Source: Halobacillus litoralis (GTDB lineage: Bacteria; Bacillota; Bacilli; Bacillales; Halobacillaceae). Taken from it: DNA of 64,000 nt. The notes under the pieces were generated by a model. That model made no database searches and was not told the origin of the DNA. It saw only the letters and a program-made list of their open reading frames with translations. The stretch covers positions 1,172,001-1,236,000 of the forward strand of contig NZ_CP129016.1 in assembly GCF_020524085.2 (NCBI RefSeq), read 5' to 3'. A program made the position numbers and the translations under genes. This document shows, piece after piece, positions 35,690 through 44,671 of the stretch. How positions within the stretch are numbered: the stretch's first letter is position 1; every line of letters begins with the position of its first letter.

Positions 35690-36403
35690 ATGAAAAACAA
35701 ATATGTCGAGATTTATCATAAACTCGTGAAAGATATTCAGAAGGGAGAGTACACAGCAGGTGATACTCTCCCTTCTGAACACGATTTGTGTGCAAGATTC
35801 GAGACATCGAGAGAAACGATTCGTAAAGCTTTGAACCTGCTTTCGCAGAATGGGTACATTCAGAAAGTGCGTGGTAAGGGATCCGTTGTTCTTGACCGTG
35901 ATAAATTCGAGTTTCCGGTTTCAGGTTTGACAAGCTTCAAAGAGCTCTCGGAGCGATTGGGGCAAAGTTTTCAAACGCATGTGCATGAGCTCACCCTTGT
36001 TAAAGATGCGGAAGTATGCCGTCAACTCAATTGCAAGGAAGGTTCTCATCTTTGGAAAGTTGTACGTTCAAGGGAAATTGGCGGTGAACGTATCATTTTA
36101 GATAGAGATTTTATAAGACATGACCTTGTACATGACCTTACTAAGGAAATCGCTCAAACGTCGCTTTATCATTATATTGAAAATGAACTGGGTCTTGATA
36201 TCAGCTTTGCGAAGAAGGAGATCGTGGTCGAGCCTGTGACGGCTGAAGATGAAGAGTTTCTGGACTTGAATGGACATGACCAAGTCGTTGTTATTCGCAG
36301 TTATGTCTATTTAGGAGATACAACCGCCTTTCAGTTTACAGAATCCAGACACAGACCAGATAAATTTCAATTCGTCGATTTTGCACGAAGAACAAAGGTG
36401 TAA
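35690..36403 (+). CDS. treR: GntR-family repressor of the trehalose operon
   Basis: This 237-residue repressor has an N-terminal GntR winged helix (AGDTLPSEHDLCARFETSRETIRKAL...) and a C-terminal UTRA ligand domain of the HutC subfamily. In Bacillus, TreR releases its operators when it binds trehalose-6-phosphate. The two TTGTATATACAA-type boxes upstream of the operon are the expected targets, so the operon is autoregulated. ATG 35690 is chosen, with GAGGGGG upstream. A start at 35675 would overlap treC's stop. It is the last gene of the operon. Confidence 0.92.
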   Translation: MKNKYVEIYHKLVKDIQKGEYTAGDTLPSEHDLCARFETSRETIRKALNLLSQNGYIQKVRGKGSVVLDRDKFEFPVSGLTSFKELSERLGQSFQTHVHELTLVKDAEVCRQLNCKEGSHLWKVVRSREIGGERIILDRDFIRHDLVHDLTKEIAQTSLYHYIENELGLDISFAKKEIVVEPVTAEDEEFLDLNGHDQVVVIRSYVYLGDTTAFQFTESRHRPDKFQFVDFARRTKV

Positions 36404-36405
36404 GG

Positions 36406-36442
36406 GAAGAGGGACCAGTTTTTGGTCCCTCTTTGTTTTTTT
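36406..36442 (+). terminator. Terminator of the trehalose operon
   Basis: The hairpin AGAGGGACC-agttttt-GGTCCCTCT is followed by TTGTTTTTTT. Confidence 0.9.
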
Positions 36443-36494
36443 ATGGTTACACGTTAAAATAGGAATATCGAATAGTAAGGACGAGGTGGGCAAA

Positions 36495-37004
36495 TTGTTC
36501 GTAATTGGAGCAACAAAAAAGTTACAAAACGAAATCAATCAACCGATTGAAGAGATAGAAGAATATACGGATGTACCAGAAATATACAAGTGGCATGCAA
36601 ATGTCGTTACAATTAATCGAAGAAAATGTCTTCTTATAATGAATAATGCAACAGGTTTGAACCTGACGTTGTTCGGTTTGAGAAAACAGCAATTTGAACA
36701 TCTTGACAGTGTCATAAAAGGCTCACTAAAGCAATTGTTTCAACTGTTAGGGATCGAGAAAAGAATTGCCGACCAAATGCTGGGGGCTGCCGATGAAATC
36801 GTTTATACGAAAACGAACAATCGGAAAGTTCTTGGTATGCTGAATGAAATTAAATTCTTCTCTGAGGATATGGCAGCAGGAACAGCGTACGAAGATTTAG
36901 ATGCTGTGGAGGTTAATAAATATAATAATATAAAGCTTGTATTTTCTAATTTGGATCAGATTACTCCTTATGAAGAATTTATTCGTTACTTTGAAAAGCA
37001 GTAG
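36495..37004 (+). CDS. DUF6933-like protein of unknown function
   Basis: The 169-residue soluble protein begins LFVIGATKKLQNEI. Its segment WHANVVTINRRKCLLIMNNATGLNLTLFGL resembles the DUF6933 family, small proteins without known function. The start is taken as TTG 36495, because GAGGTGGG lies five bases upstream and the similarity begins there. No ATG is available until far into the domain. There are no membrane segments or signal peptide. It has its own strong terminator and stands alone between the tre operon and the sulfur enzyme gene. Confidence 0.72.
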   Translation: MFVIGATKKLQNEINQPIEEIEEYTDVPEIYKWHANVVTINRRKCLLIMNNATGLNLTLFGLRKQQFEHLDSVIKGSLKQLFQLLGIEKRIADQMLGAADEIVYTKTNNRKVLGMLNEIKFFSEDMAAGTAYEDLDAVEVNKYNNIKLVFSNLDQITPYEEFIRYFEKQ

Positions 37005-37031
37005 TGCCAAGGCACTGCTGCTTTTTATTTT
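36994..37031 (+). terminator. Terminator after the DUF6933-like gene
   Basis: The hairpin AGCAGTAGTGCC-aa-GGCACTGCTGCT overlaps the stop codon and ends in a T run. Confidence 0.88.
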
Positions 37032-37176
37032 TACCTTTGCCTGCTAACTTGCTTACGTTTTCTTTAAGAAGGATTTTCTAGCACAGGTGGATAATAATAA
37101 TAAATGGTTATGTTTCTTTGATACACATGAGGGTATATTACATAACAAGGACTTCTTAAAAATGGAGGGTTATTGA

Positions 37177-38583
37177 ATGTTTTTCAAATCTTATTTTGAT
37201 GAAGAGCTAGCACAAATGTCTTACATGATCGGTTGTCAGAAGACAGGGGAGGCCATAGTCATTGATCCTGCAAGGGATTTATCACCTTATTATGAAACAG
37301 CCAAAAAAGAAGGATTCGATCTTTCCGCCGCTGCAGAAACCCATATCCACGCAGACTTTCTTTCAGGTGCGAGGGAACTGGCAAATGAGAAGGATCTGAA
37401 ACTATACCTATCCGATGAAGGAGATGATGATTGGAAGTATCAGTACCTTGATGAAATCAATCATACACTCGTAAAAGATGGCGATGAAATTCATGTAGGG
37501 AATGTCAGACTCGATGTGATCCATACCCCTGACCACACACCTGAAAGTCTTTCTTTCTTATTGACTGATGAAGGGGGAGGTTCCTCGGTACCTATGGGAA
37601 TCTTTACAGGTGATTTTGTCTTCGTTGGTGATGTGGGGCGACCAGATTTGCTCGAAAAAGCAGCCGGAGCAGAAGGGACGGCAAGCAAAGGAGCGGCAGA
37701 TATGTATCAATCCGTCCAACGCTTCAAAGAACTTCCTGATTACGTACAAGTTTGGCCCGGGCACGGAGCGGGAAGTGCTTGCGGGAAATCATTAGGAGCC
37801 GTCCCTTCTTCAACGGTGGGATATGAAAAAGAAAACAACTGGGCGTTAAAACACACCGATGAAAAAGCATTCACTGAAGAATTACTGGATGGTCAACCTG
37901 AACCGCCGAAATATTTTGCCATGATGAAAAAACTAAATAAAGAAGGTCCGTCTCTTGAAAAGGAAAGAGAGGTGGAGGGGGTTTCCGTATCAGATGTGGA
38001 TCGCTACATGTCTGATGAGTACATGGTGGTGGATACTAGATCATCATCTGAATTCTCGAACGGCCATTTAAAAGGAACAATCAACATCCCTTATAATCGA
38101 TCATTTACAAATTGGGCAGGTTGGTTGATTGAATATGATCAAAAGATCATAGTTATTTCTTCTAAAGATACCATTCCGGCGATTAAACGTTCTTTAGAGT
38201 CCATAGGGCTGGATGACCTTGTTGGTTATGTGGATGAATCAGAAGTCAATGACTATGGTGGATTAGAAACGTATGCAAGCATTACAGCGGAAGAGCTTGA
38301 AAACAAATTCAGAGGACATGAAGATTATGTCATCATCGATGTAAGAAATGATAGTGAATGGGACGATGACCATATAGAGGAAGCCCGGCATATAATGCTT
38401 GGGAAGCTGAAAGAGAGTATGGAAGATATACCTTCCAATAAAACGCCGATTGTCCATTGTCAGTCAGGTATGAGATCGGCGATTGCCGCAAGTTTATTGC
38501 AGGCCTATGGATATAAGGATGTATTGAATTTGAAAGGCGGATTTTCAGCCTGGAAAAAGCATAAAGGAAAAGTGAACTCGTAA
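37177..38583 (+). CDS. MBL-fold persulfide dioxygenase-like protein with two rhodanese domains
   Basis: The 468 residues contain an N-terminal metallo-beta-lactamase domain of the ETHE1 type (THIHADFLSG, HTPDHTPES, GDFVFVGDVGRPD, WPGHGAGSACGKS), then two rhodanese domains. The first rhodanese lacks the cysteine (IIVISSKDTIP). The second has it in IVHCQSGMRSA. This is the layout of CstB-type enzymes, which oxidise and transfer persulfide sulfur and relieve sulfide stress. The split between an inactive and an active rhodanese is typical. Start ATG 37177 has GGAGG upstream. No cstR or sqr gene is nearby, so the sulfur role rests on domain composition. Confidence 0.9.
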   Translation: MFFKSYFDEELAQMSYMIGCQKTGEAIVIDPARDLSPYYETAKKEGFDLSAAAETHIHADFLSGARELANEKDLKLYLSDEGDDDWKYQYLDEINHTLVKDGDEIHVGNVRLDVIHTPDHTPESLSFLLTDEGGGSSVPMGIFTGDFVFVGDVGRPDLLEKAAGAEGTASKGAADMYQSVQRFKELPDYVQVWPGHGAGSACGKSLGAVPSSTVGYEKENNWALKHTDEKAFTEELLDGQPEPPKYFAMMKKLNKEGPSLEKEREVEGVSVSDVDRYMSDEYMVVDTRSSSEFSNGHLKGTINIPYNRSFTNWAGWLIEYDQKIIVISSKDTIPAIKRSLESIGLDDLVGYVDESEVNDYGGLETYASITAEELENKFRGHEDYVIIDVRNDSEWDDDHIEEARHIMLGKLKESMEDIPSNKTPIVHCQSGMRSAIAASLLQAYGYKDVLNLKGGFSAWKKHKGKVNS

Positions 38584-38589
38584 CCAGTT

Positions 38590-38621
38590 AAAAGCCTGCC
38601 TCATCAAGGGCAGGCTTTTTT
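38590..38621 (+). terminator. Terminator after the MBL-rhodanese gene
   Basis: The hairpin AAAAGCCTGCC-tcatcaa-GGGCAGGCTTTTTT lies seven bases after the stop. Confidence 0.9.
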
Positions 38622-38624
38622 ATG

Positions 38625-38655
38625 CAAAAAAAGACCTCTACCATAAAGATAGAGG
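38625..38655 (-). terminator. Terminator after the small peptide gene
   Basis: On the minus strand, CCTCTA-tctttatgg-TAGAGG is followed by TCTTTTTTT, about 95 bases past the peptide gene. It marks an independent minus-strand transcript end. Confidence 0.75.
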
Positions 38656-38749
38656 CAAAAGTTTGTATAGGTATAGGATTAGGGGAGGTGTTAATTATAT
38701 AAAAATTGAATTAACACACAAAATTAAAACTAAAATCAATGTTACAAAA

Positions 38750-38872
38750 TTAAATTTGATCCACAACTAGTGGTCTTGGGTGGAGTTCGTCAGCTGTTTC
38801 AACATTGTTAACTCCAGCTGAAATTGAAACTGCAAGTCCCAATACTGCGATTAGAGCAAATAGCTTTTTCAT
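38750..38872 (-). CDS. Small secreted peptide precursor, candidate signalling peptide
   Basis: A 40-codon gene with a good ribosome binding site (GGAGG, nine bases before ATG 38872) and its own terminator. The product starts MKKLFALIAVLGLAVSISAG, a standard signal peptide, and continues NNVETADELHPRPLVVDQI. It therefore has a short polar mature part with a hydrophobic C-terminus. It lies 168 bases downstream of, and in line with, the HTH-TPR receptor gene. In the RNPP systems (plcR-papR, nprR-nprX, aimR-aimP, rap-phr), exactly this arrangement encodes the precursor of a quorum-sensing peptide made from the C-terminal residues. The function is inferred from that arrangement. Confidence 0.72.
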   Translation of the reverse strand: MKKLFALIAVLGLAVSISAGVNNVETADELHPRPLVVDQI

Positions 38873-39040
38873 AAAGCAATACCTCCTAAGTTGGAATATT
38901 TATTTAACAAATCAATTGCTAACCTTAGGTATTTAGTAGATTTTTTGTAACTTCTTTCTGCTTCAAGTAGATCTGATACAATCATGCAATAACGAATAAC
39001 AAATCGGTGTTGTTTTTTCTCAAGAAAGTGGGGGATAGCC

Positions 39041-40149
39041 TCACTTTCTAAGTATTGAGCTTTTTTTGTCGTTATTAATGAGCATAGTATAAATCTTTAA
39101 ATGAATTTGAGCAGTTGTAGTATCCTCTTTAGATGACTCTAGGTAGGAAAAGCCCTTGTTTATCCACTCTTTACAATCTTCAAGGTTCCCTACTTTATAA
39201 TTTTCAAATATTAGGCAATAAATAGTCTCAAAAATCTCATGATCTGAAGCTTTTTCCACCCGATAGAAAAGACTTTTTTTTATAGTTCATTAGTGCTGAC
39301 TCGTAATTGCCTAGTCTTGATTCAATTACACCAATATTGTGATAAATGACTCCTAATTGGTAGTAATTTTTGGTTTGTGTAGCAACTTTACTAACTAGGT
39401 GGTAATTTTCTAAAGCCTTGCCATAATTTTTTAATCTTCCATAATTTATCCCTAGTAAGATATGGCAATCAGCACTTTTGAATAAATTGTACTGCTTCTG
39501 GAAGATTGCTAGAGCATGTTCAGCATTAAAGATTGATGCTGAAATGTTGTTTGCTTGGCTGGCACTTAGAGCGAGAAGATAGTATAAATCACTTTCTTCC
39601 CAACCTTCTAAATCAATTGAAGCACTGTAATTCTTAGCTTCCATCAATTTAAGATAGGAGTCTTCAAAATCTCCACGATAATAACTGACCAGGCCTGAAC
39701 TTAAATGGAAATAATACTCCATCTCTTCATCAAATGTATCCTCGTGCTGACGGATATTTTTCCATGCTACATAAGCCTCCTCCACCTCGTTTTCTAACAG
39801 CAGATGGCGAATGCGGAACAACTCGAAAAATATATACAAATGATGATTATTCAGCGTATCTTTTTGTTGTTTGAGTTCTTCCTTTAATTCCCCTGGCCTC
39901 TTCAATCCGTTTAAAAACAATCATCTCATACCATTCCTTCAATTTTTCCTTGGAAGGGTGGTGATAAGAAGAGTCGTGGAAATCAAGTCCTAGACGTTCG
40001 TAGAGGTGTTCAAGTACCTCGAACGCGGGAACGGTTTGGTCGTTCTCAATCTTAGACAAATACGCCGGCGAGATAATCCCATCTGCAAGCTGGTTCTGTG
40101 TTAAACCCTGCTTCACGCGATGGAATCGAAGCACTTTACCATATTCCAT
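39041..40149 (-). pseudogene. HTH-TPR peptide-receptor-like regulator, two frameshifts
   Basis: Three consecutive frames make one protein of about 368 residues. It has an N-terminal XRE HTH (LTQNQLADGIISPAYLSKIEN) and then TPR-like helices (YYQLGVIYHNIGVIESRLGNYESA, CHILLGINYGRLKNYGKALENY). The first lesion is an extra base in the four-C run 39890-39893 (plus strand); removing it joins ...RIEEAR to ELKEELKQQK. The second is an extra base in the eight-T run 39274-39281; removing it gives NYKKSLFYRVEKASDHE. Size and fold fit RNPP receptors such as NprR and AimR. The start is ATG 40149 with AGGTG upstream. As read, only the DNA-binding domain would be made. Confidence 0.8.
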
Positions 40150-40162
40150 TTTTCTCACACCT

Positions 40163-40180
40163 AGTTGATCAACTGTTGAT
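40163..40180. promoter_or_regulatory. Overlapping palindromes before the HTH-TPR gene
   Basis: AGTTGATCAACT (40163-40174) is a perfect palindrome, and ATCAACTGTTGAT (40168-40180) is a second one overlapping it. Together they form a GTTGAT direct repeat. They lie 14 bases before the start codon, a plausible site for autoregulation. Confidence 0.45.
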
Positions 40181-40467
40181 TTTTCAGAGTGTTTGCTCTT
40201 TCAAATCTATATTTAGAATACATGTTCGTTCTGGGATTTTCAACAAAATTCACTAGTTTCCCAAGTCGGGAAAATTTTGTGGCTTTAAGGGGACTTTGGA
40301 AGGGGGACTTTCATAGATTCCCATTTTATGGTTCTGCACGCCTTGGAAGAGGAACTTTTTGGAACCTATGAGTAATCATACAACATTACGGGTATAAAAG
40401 GTATAGGAATTTTATAAAAAGTTTCATCAAGACCGTCATCAACTACAAGTGAGAAGGAGGAATAGAT
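40181..40467. other. Intergenic region between HTH-TPR gene and aconitase
   Basis: The divergent promoters of the regulator and of aconitase must lie here. I see no convincing gene, and no consensus -35/-10 pair that I would defend. A GGAGG ribosome binding site precedes the aconitase GTG. Confidence 0.5.
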
Positions 40468-42420
40468 GTGGGATATAACGTCACACAAAAATTGATTAAG
40501 GATCACTTGGTAGAGGGGGAGATGAATCCCGGATCGGAGATTGGATTGAAAATTGATCAAACGCTTACACAGGATGCGACCGGGACGATGGTTATGCTTG
40601 AACTGGAAGCGATGGGCATTGATCAGGCAAAAACGGAAGCATCCGCGCAATATGTCGATCATAACTTAATCCAGGAAGATAGTAAAAACCCGGATGATCA
40701 CCTTTTCCTTGAGAGTGCCGCGAAGCGTTTCGGACTCCATTTCAGTAGACCGGGAAATGGTGTGAGCCACCCCGTGCACATGCAGCGGCTTGCGAAACCT
40801 GGAAAGACGCTGCTGGGTTCGGACAGTCATACATGTGCGAACGGTTGTATGGGAATGCTTGCGATGGGAGCTGGCGGAATTGACGTAGCCATGGCCATTG
40901 CCGGTGAACCTTTTTTACGTGAAAATGCCGAAAATCTGGGGAGTGAAAGTGACTGGAGAACTTCCAGACTGGGTCAGTGCAAAAGATGCCATCTTAGAAA
41001 TGCTTAAAAGGCATGGCGTCAAAGGCGGAGTCAACCACGTTTTTGAATATTATGGTCCTGGTTTGAAAAACTTAACAGCCATGGATCGTCATGTGATAGC
41101 CAACATGGGGGCTGAGCTTGGGGCCACAGGTACGGTCTTTCCATCAGACGAAGAAACGAAGCGCTTCATGAAGCTTCAAGGGAGAGAAGATGAGTGGATG
41201 GAACTAGTCGCAGATGATGATGCGACGTATGATGTTCATGATGAGCTGGATCTTTCTTCATTAGGTCCGATGGTAGCCAAACCCTCAAGCCCGGGAAATG
41301 TCGTTCCAGTAGAAGAAGTGGAAGGAGAGTCCATCTACCAGTCCTATATAGGTTCATCAGCGAACCCTGGGTATAGAGACTTTGCGATTGCTTCGAAAAT
41401 CGTAGAAGGTCGTCACATTGCAGATGGCGTATCCTTTGATTTGAATCCTACATCACGTCAAATGTTGATTGACTTGTCTCAAGAAGGTCATATTGCTAAC
41501 TTCCTTCAAGCGGGGGGAAGATTGCACTCCAGGCCGGCTGTAATGGATGTATTGGAATGGGACAGGCACCAGCGACGGGCAGGAACAGTTTGCGTACCAC
41601 CCCACGGAACTTCCCGGGACGCTCCGGGACAAAAGAGGATAGTGTTTTCTTATGCAGTCCTGAAACGGCTGCTGTCTCAGCTCTGACAGGAAAGATTACG
41701 GATCCGAGAAAATCAGACTTCAATTTTCCAAAAGTGAAGGATTTAGACAAACCAACGGTGGACACACGGTTACTTGATGAACCTTTACCTTTTGAGGAAG
41801 CGAAGGATGTAGAGTTAGTCAAAGGTCCAAATGTGGCCTCCATCCCCGAGATGGGTGAACTTCCAGATGAGATGGAACTCCCTATTTTACTCAAAATGGG
41901 AAATGATATTTCCACGGATGAAATTCTAGCAGGTGGAGCCCGTGTTCTCCCTTATCGAAGCAACTTACCGGAAATCAGTAAATTCACGTTCGAAATTGTT
42001 GACGAAACGTATTACGATCGCGCAATGGAAGCGAGAGAGGACGGTGGTCACGCTGTAGTCGCCGGAGCGAACTATGGGCAAGGATCCAGTCGTGAGCATG
42101 CAGCTCTTGCACCGAAATACCTCGGTCTTAAGGTTGCCATTGTGGAGGACTTTGCACGGATTCATTGGCAGAACCTTGCTAACTTTGGAGTGTTGCCATT
42201 GACCTTTACCGACCCATCCGATCTCAATGAGTTGGAGCAAGGGGACGTCCTTGTATTCAAAGGTCTGAGAGATAAGATTAAGCAGTCTCCTCAAGTGGAA
42301 GTTGAAGTAAAAGGAAAAGATAAAACCCTCAAACTTGAGCATGCCCTTTCTGATCGGCAGATTGAAATCATGCAAATGGGTGGCTTGATCAACTGGGTGA
42401 AAAATAGATTGGAATCATAA
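40468..42420 (+). pseudogene. Aconitate hydratase (Aquifex-type), two frameshifts
   Basis: The reconstructed protein of about 650 residues is an aconitase of the smaller, single-domain-order type, converting citrate to isocitrate with a 4Fe-4S cluster. The first cluster cysteine is in LLGSDSHTCANG; the other two are in AGCNGCIGMGQ. The swivel domain has NYGQGSSREHAALAP. Lesion 1: an extra T in the six-T run 40911-40916; removal gives EPFYVKMPKIWGVKV. Lesion 2: about 41525-41533, where one base seems missing (HS-QAGCNGC expected). Start GTG 40468 has GGAGG upstream. Loss of a TCA-cycle enzyme would be costly, so sequence error or a second aconitase elsewhere should be considered. Confidence 0.85.
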
Positions 42421-42424
42421 AGAA

Positions 42425-42456
42425 ACTCCGGCTGGGTTTATCCCGCCGGAGTCTTT
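42425..42456. terminator. Terminator between aconitase and dioxygenase genes
   Basis: The hairpin ACTCCGGC-tgggtttatccc-GCCGGAGT has modest T-rich flanks and lies between convergent genes. Confidence 0.65.
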
Positions 42457-42469
42457 AGTTTAGAGCCCT

Positions 42470-43423
42470 TTATGGTCTTGATGTGTCCAGTGGAGTCAAG
42501 CTTCCTTCAATTTCCTTCCGTTTGTGCTCTAAAAACGGGGGAAGAGCAAGACTTTCTCCAAGATGATCCACGTCCTCATCTGTAGCGAACCCAGGTCCAT
42601 CCGTAGCCAGTTCAAAAAGGATGTGGTTGGCCTCCCGGAAATACAGGGACTTGAAATAGTAGCGATCGACAAGGCCGGAGTTAGGATAACCTGAGGCTTG
42701 GATGATTTCCTGCCATTTCTTGAGTTCATCCTCATCATTTACACGGAAGGCCACATGGTGAACGCTTCCGCGGCCTGGTTTTTCGGGCTGTCCTTCGGGG
42801 TCTTCTTCCACATGAACTTCTGACCCGGTTCCTCCCTCGCCGGTTTCATAAACGGCCCATTGCTCATAAGCTCCTTTTTTTCGAAATCCTAAGAGCTCAG
42901 TAAGAACTTTTTCTGTTTTAGCTGCATCGTTTACGGTGAGGTGAACGGGGCCAAGACCGGTAATTCCATATTGCTCAGGTACAGTAGAATGTTCCCATGC
43001 TTTTCCGGCTTCTACACCGCTATTGTTTTCATCAGATACGAGAATGAGTCGTTGTCCTTCGGGATCACGGAAGGAGAGCGTTTTTCGACCGTGTCTTTCT
43101 TTAATCTCATCTTGTTCAACAGAATGTTCTTTGAAGCGTTGTTCCCAATACTTCAGTGCTTCATCGCTTTTTACACGAAGTGATGTGGTAGAGATGCTTC
43201 TCGTTCCAGGGTACGTATGTCCTGCTCGGTGAATTTCGAAAAAGGTTAAGTCTGTTCCGGGTCGTCCTTTCTCATCCGCATAGAATAGGTGGTACATGGA
43301 TGGAGCATCCTGATTGACTGTTTTTTTGACTAAGCGCATGCCCATAACTTTTGTATAGAAATCATAATTGCTTCTTGCATTGGCGGTTATTGCTGAAACG
43401 TGATGAATGCCCTTGAGTTGCAT
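42470..43423 (-). CDS. Ring-cleaving dioxygenase, vicinal-oxygen-chelate fold (MhqO/MhqA-like)
   Basis: This 317-residue enzyme has two glyoxalase-type halves. The N-terminal half starts MQLKGIHHVSAITAN and the C-terminal half has GSVHHVAFRVND. The last metal ligand is in NHILFELATDGPG. It belongs to the MhqA/MhqO/MhqE group of B. subtilis, thiol-dependent dioxygenases that degrade quinones and catechol-type electrophiles. An MhqR-like operator lies in front of the gene, which supports that role. ATG 43423 is chosen because GGAGGA is seven bases upstream; ATG 43429 is too close to it. Monocistronic. Confidence 0.88.
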   Translation of the reverse strand: MQLKGIHHVSAITANARSNYDFYTKVMGMRLVKKTVNQDAPSMYHLFYADEKGRPGTDLTFFEIHRAGHTYPGTRSISTTSLRVKSDEALKYWEQRFKEHSVEQDEIKERHGRKTLSFRDPEGQRLILVSDENNSGVEAGKAWEHSTVPEQYGITGLGPVHLTVNDAAKTEKVLTELLGFRKKGAYEQWAVYETGEGGTGSEVHVEEDPEGQPEKPGRGSVHHVAFRVNDEDELKKWQEIIQASGYPNSGLVDRYYFKSLYFREANHILFELATDGPGFATDEDVDHLGESLALPPFLEHKRKEIEGSLTPLDTSRP

Positions 43424-43447
43424 GGTCATTCCTCCTTGTTTTCAATA

Positions 43448-43463
43448 ATCTTGAATTCGAGAT
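43448..43463. promoter_or_regulatory. MhqR-like operator
   Basis: ATCTTGAATTCGAGAT is a 16-base palindrome with one mismatch. It closely matches the B. subtilis MhqR box (ATCTCGAATTCGAGAT), and lies 25 bases before the dioxygenase start codon. Confidence 0.7.
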
Positions 43464-43503
43464 AATTATATTATTTATATATATCACTGTCAAAGCTTCT
43501 GTT

Positions 43504-44205
43504 TCAGCCTTTTCTTTCAAAAGGAAAGATTCTCGTGTGCAGTGACTTGGAGAAATATGTGATAGGCTTTGTTTGAAATATAGAAGGGGGAAGGAAATCC
43601 ACAAGTTGGTTCATTTGGATATCAGCCTCCGCCTTTTGCAGCCTCCAGTTCTTATGGAGGATAGGGCCTTTGTAAATCTTAGAACGTTTCACCACCCATA
43701 AGGCATACCTTTCTGTTAACCAATAAATGAGGGACCCTGGCTGAGCATGTACAGGGTTCGATACCGTATGGAAGTTTGCGTGCAAATGAGAAGCAGGGTA
43801 GTTTTTATGAACTCGTCTGCTCGTAAACTGGTAGCCCGTCTCGGTTTGGTCCATTCTCATTTTCGCATGGACATAAGGAAGTCCAAACAGCGTACGGGCT
43901 AAAAACACACCAAGGGGATGGTTCGCATCAAGAGTAATGAAATAGACACCTGGTTCACCATTGAACGTAACGTATGTACGAACATTTAATTCAAGCAGGT
44001 GATTTCCAAATGGGAGAGAGGGGAGAGCGCGGAAGCGGATATTTTGCATGCGGAAGGGAACGATGGCAATCCAGGCTGAATTGTCATATTCATCAATAGT
44101 CAAGGCAGATGGAATGAAAGGTCGTAATGCTTCTGCAGGGACAGGCCAATGCATAAATATTAAGTCATTCCACTCTTGATGCATAATCCAATGATTTCGG
44201 TCCAT
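43504..44205 (-). CDS. yqjF: DUF2071 protein (YqjF-like)
   Basis: This is a 233-residue protein of the DUF2071 family, related to acetoacetate decarboxylase-like folds; no reaction is established. Motifs are WNDLIFMHWPVPAEALRPFIP at the N-terminus, FGNHLLELNVRTYVTFNGEPG and a C-terminal LTERYALW. It corresponds to Bacillus YqjF in length and order. ATG 44205 is preferred because GAGGTG lies upstream; the frame stays open to 44223 without a better signal. It is on the same strand as the MhqR-box dioxygenase, 80 bases upstream of it. Confidence 0.85.
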   Translation of the reverse strand: MDRNHWIMHQEWNDLIFMHWPVPAEALRPFIPSALTIDEYDNSAWIAIVPFRMQNIRFRALPSLPFGNHLLELNVRTYVTFNGEPGVYFITLDANHPLGVFLARTLFGLPYVHAKMRMDQTETGYQFTSRRVHKNYPASHLHANFHTVSNPVHAQPGSLIYWLTERYALWVVKRSKIYKGPILHKNWRLQKAEADIQMNQLVDFLPPSIFQTKPITYFSKSLHTRIFPFERKG

Positions 44206-44287
44206 GATTATCACCTCTATCATGGTTTACCCTGAGGATCATTGACTCATACATCTAGATGCTTTCATTGTGAAGATGTATGAAAAG

Positions 44288-44434
44288 TTATCGTTTTTTT
44301 ACCAAGTTTTCTTCATTTTCTCTTTTTGATATTTCCTCTTTCAGCAAATAAATGAAATCGTCTTCAAGTTTTAAGTCTATAGCTCTTAGGAGTGTATTTT
44401 ATAATAACCTTGAAGAGAGTTGTTCAATGATCAT
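44288..44434 (-). pseudogene. sda: Sda-like sporulation kinase inhibitor, broken by in-frame TAA
   Basis: A 49-codon frame runs from ATG 44434 (AGGGG upstream) to a stop at 44288-44290. It reads MIIEQLSSRLL, then TAA at codon 12 (44399-44401), then NTLLRAIDLKLEDDFIYLLK and EEISKRENEENLVKKR. This aligns along its length with Sda, the 46-residue checkpoint protein that blocks sporulation kinases when replication is disturbed: LSDELLIESY against LSSRLL-stop-NTL, and LNRDFIELIENEIKRR against LEDDFIYLLKEEISKR. No usable start follows the stop codon, so no inhibitor would be made. A functional copy may exist elsewhere. Confidence 0.65.
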
Positions 44435-44671
44435 TTTATGGCCCCTATATGTGTGGTTTCATCAAATCCATTGAAACACTTGCCGTTCCTACAATATTGC
44501 CCTTGGAATCAAGGATGGGGAAGTATCTTCATTTATTCTCTACTTAGCGCTAGCATTCTATTAAAAATATATAAAAACGACTATTTTATCGCTAAGAATT
44601 TGTTATAATCAATCAGTCTGAAATAAACGGAAAGCATATTAAAGAAATGGATCATCAGGGAGGGGAAGACG
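44435..44671. other. Intergenic region before the TRIC-like gene
   Basis: This A+T-rich region has no further gene that I can support. A plus-strand frame of 62 codons at 44420-44608 lacks a ribosome binding site and overlaps the sda remnant. The promoter of the TRIC-like gene must lie here. Confidence 0.5.

Noticed and set aside
44420..44608. 62-codon plus-strand frame
   Set aside because: No ribosome binding site, and it overlaps the better-supported sda remnant on the other strand.
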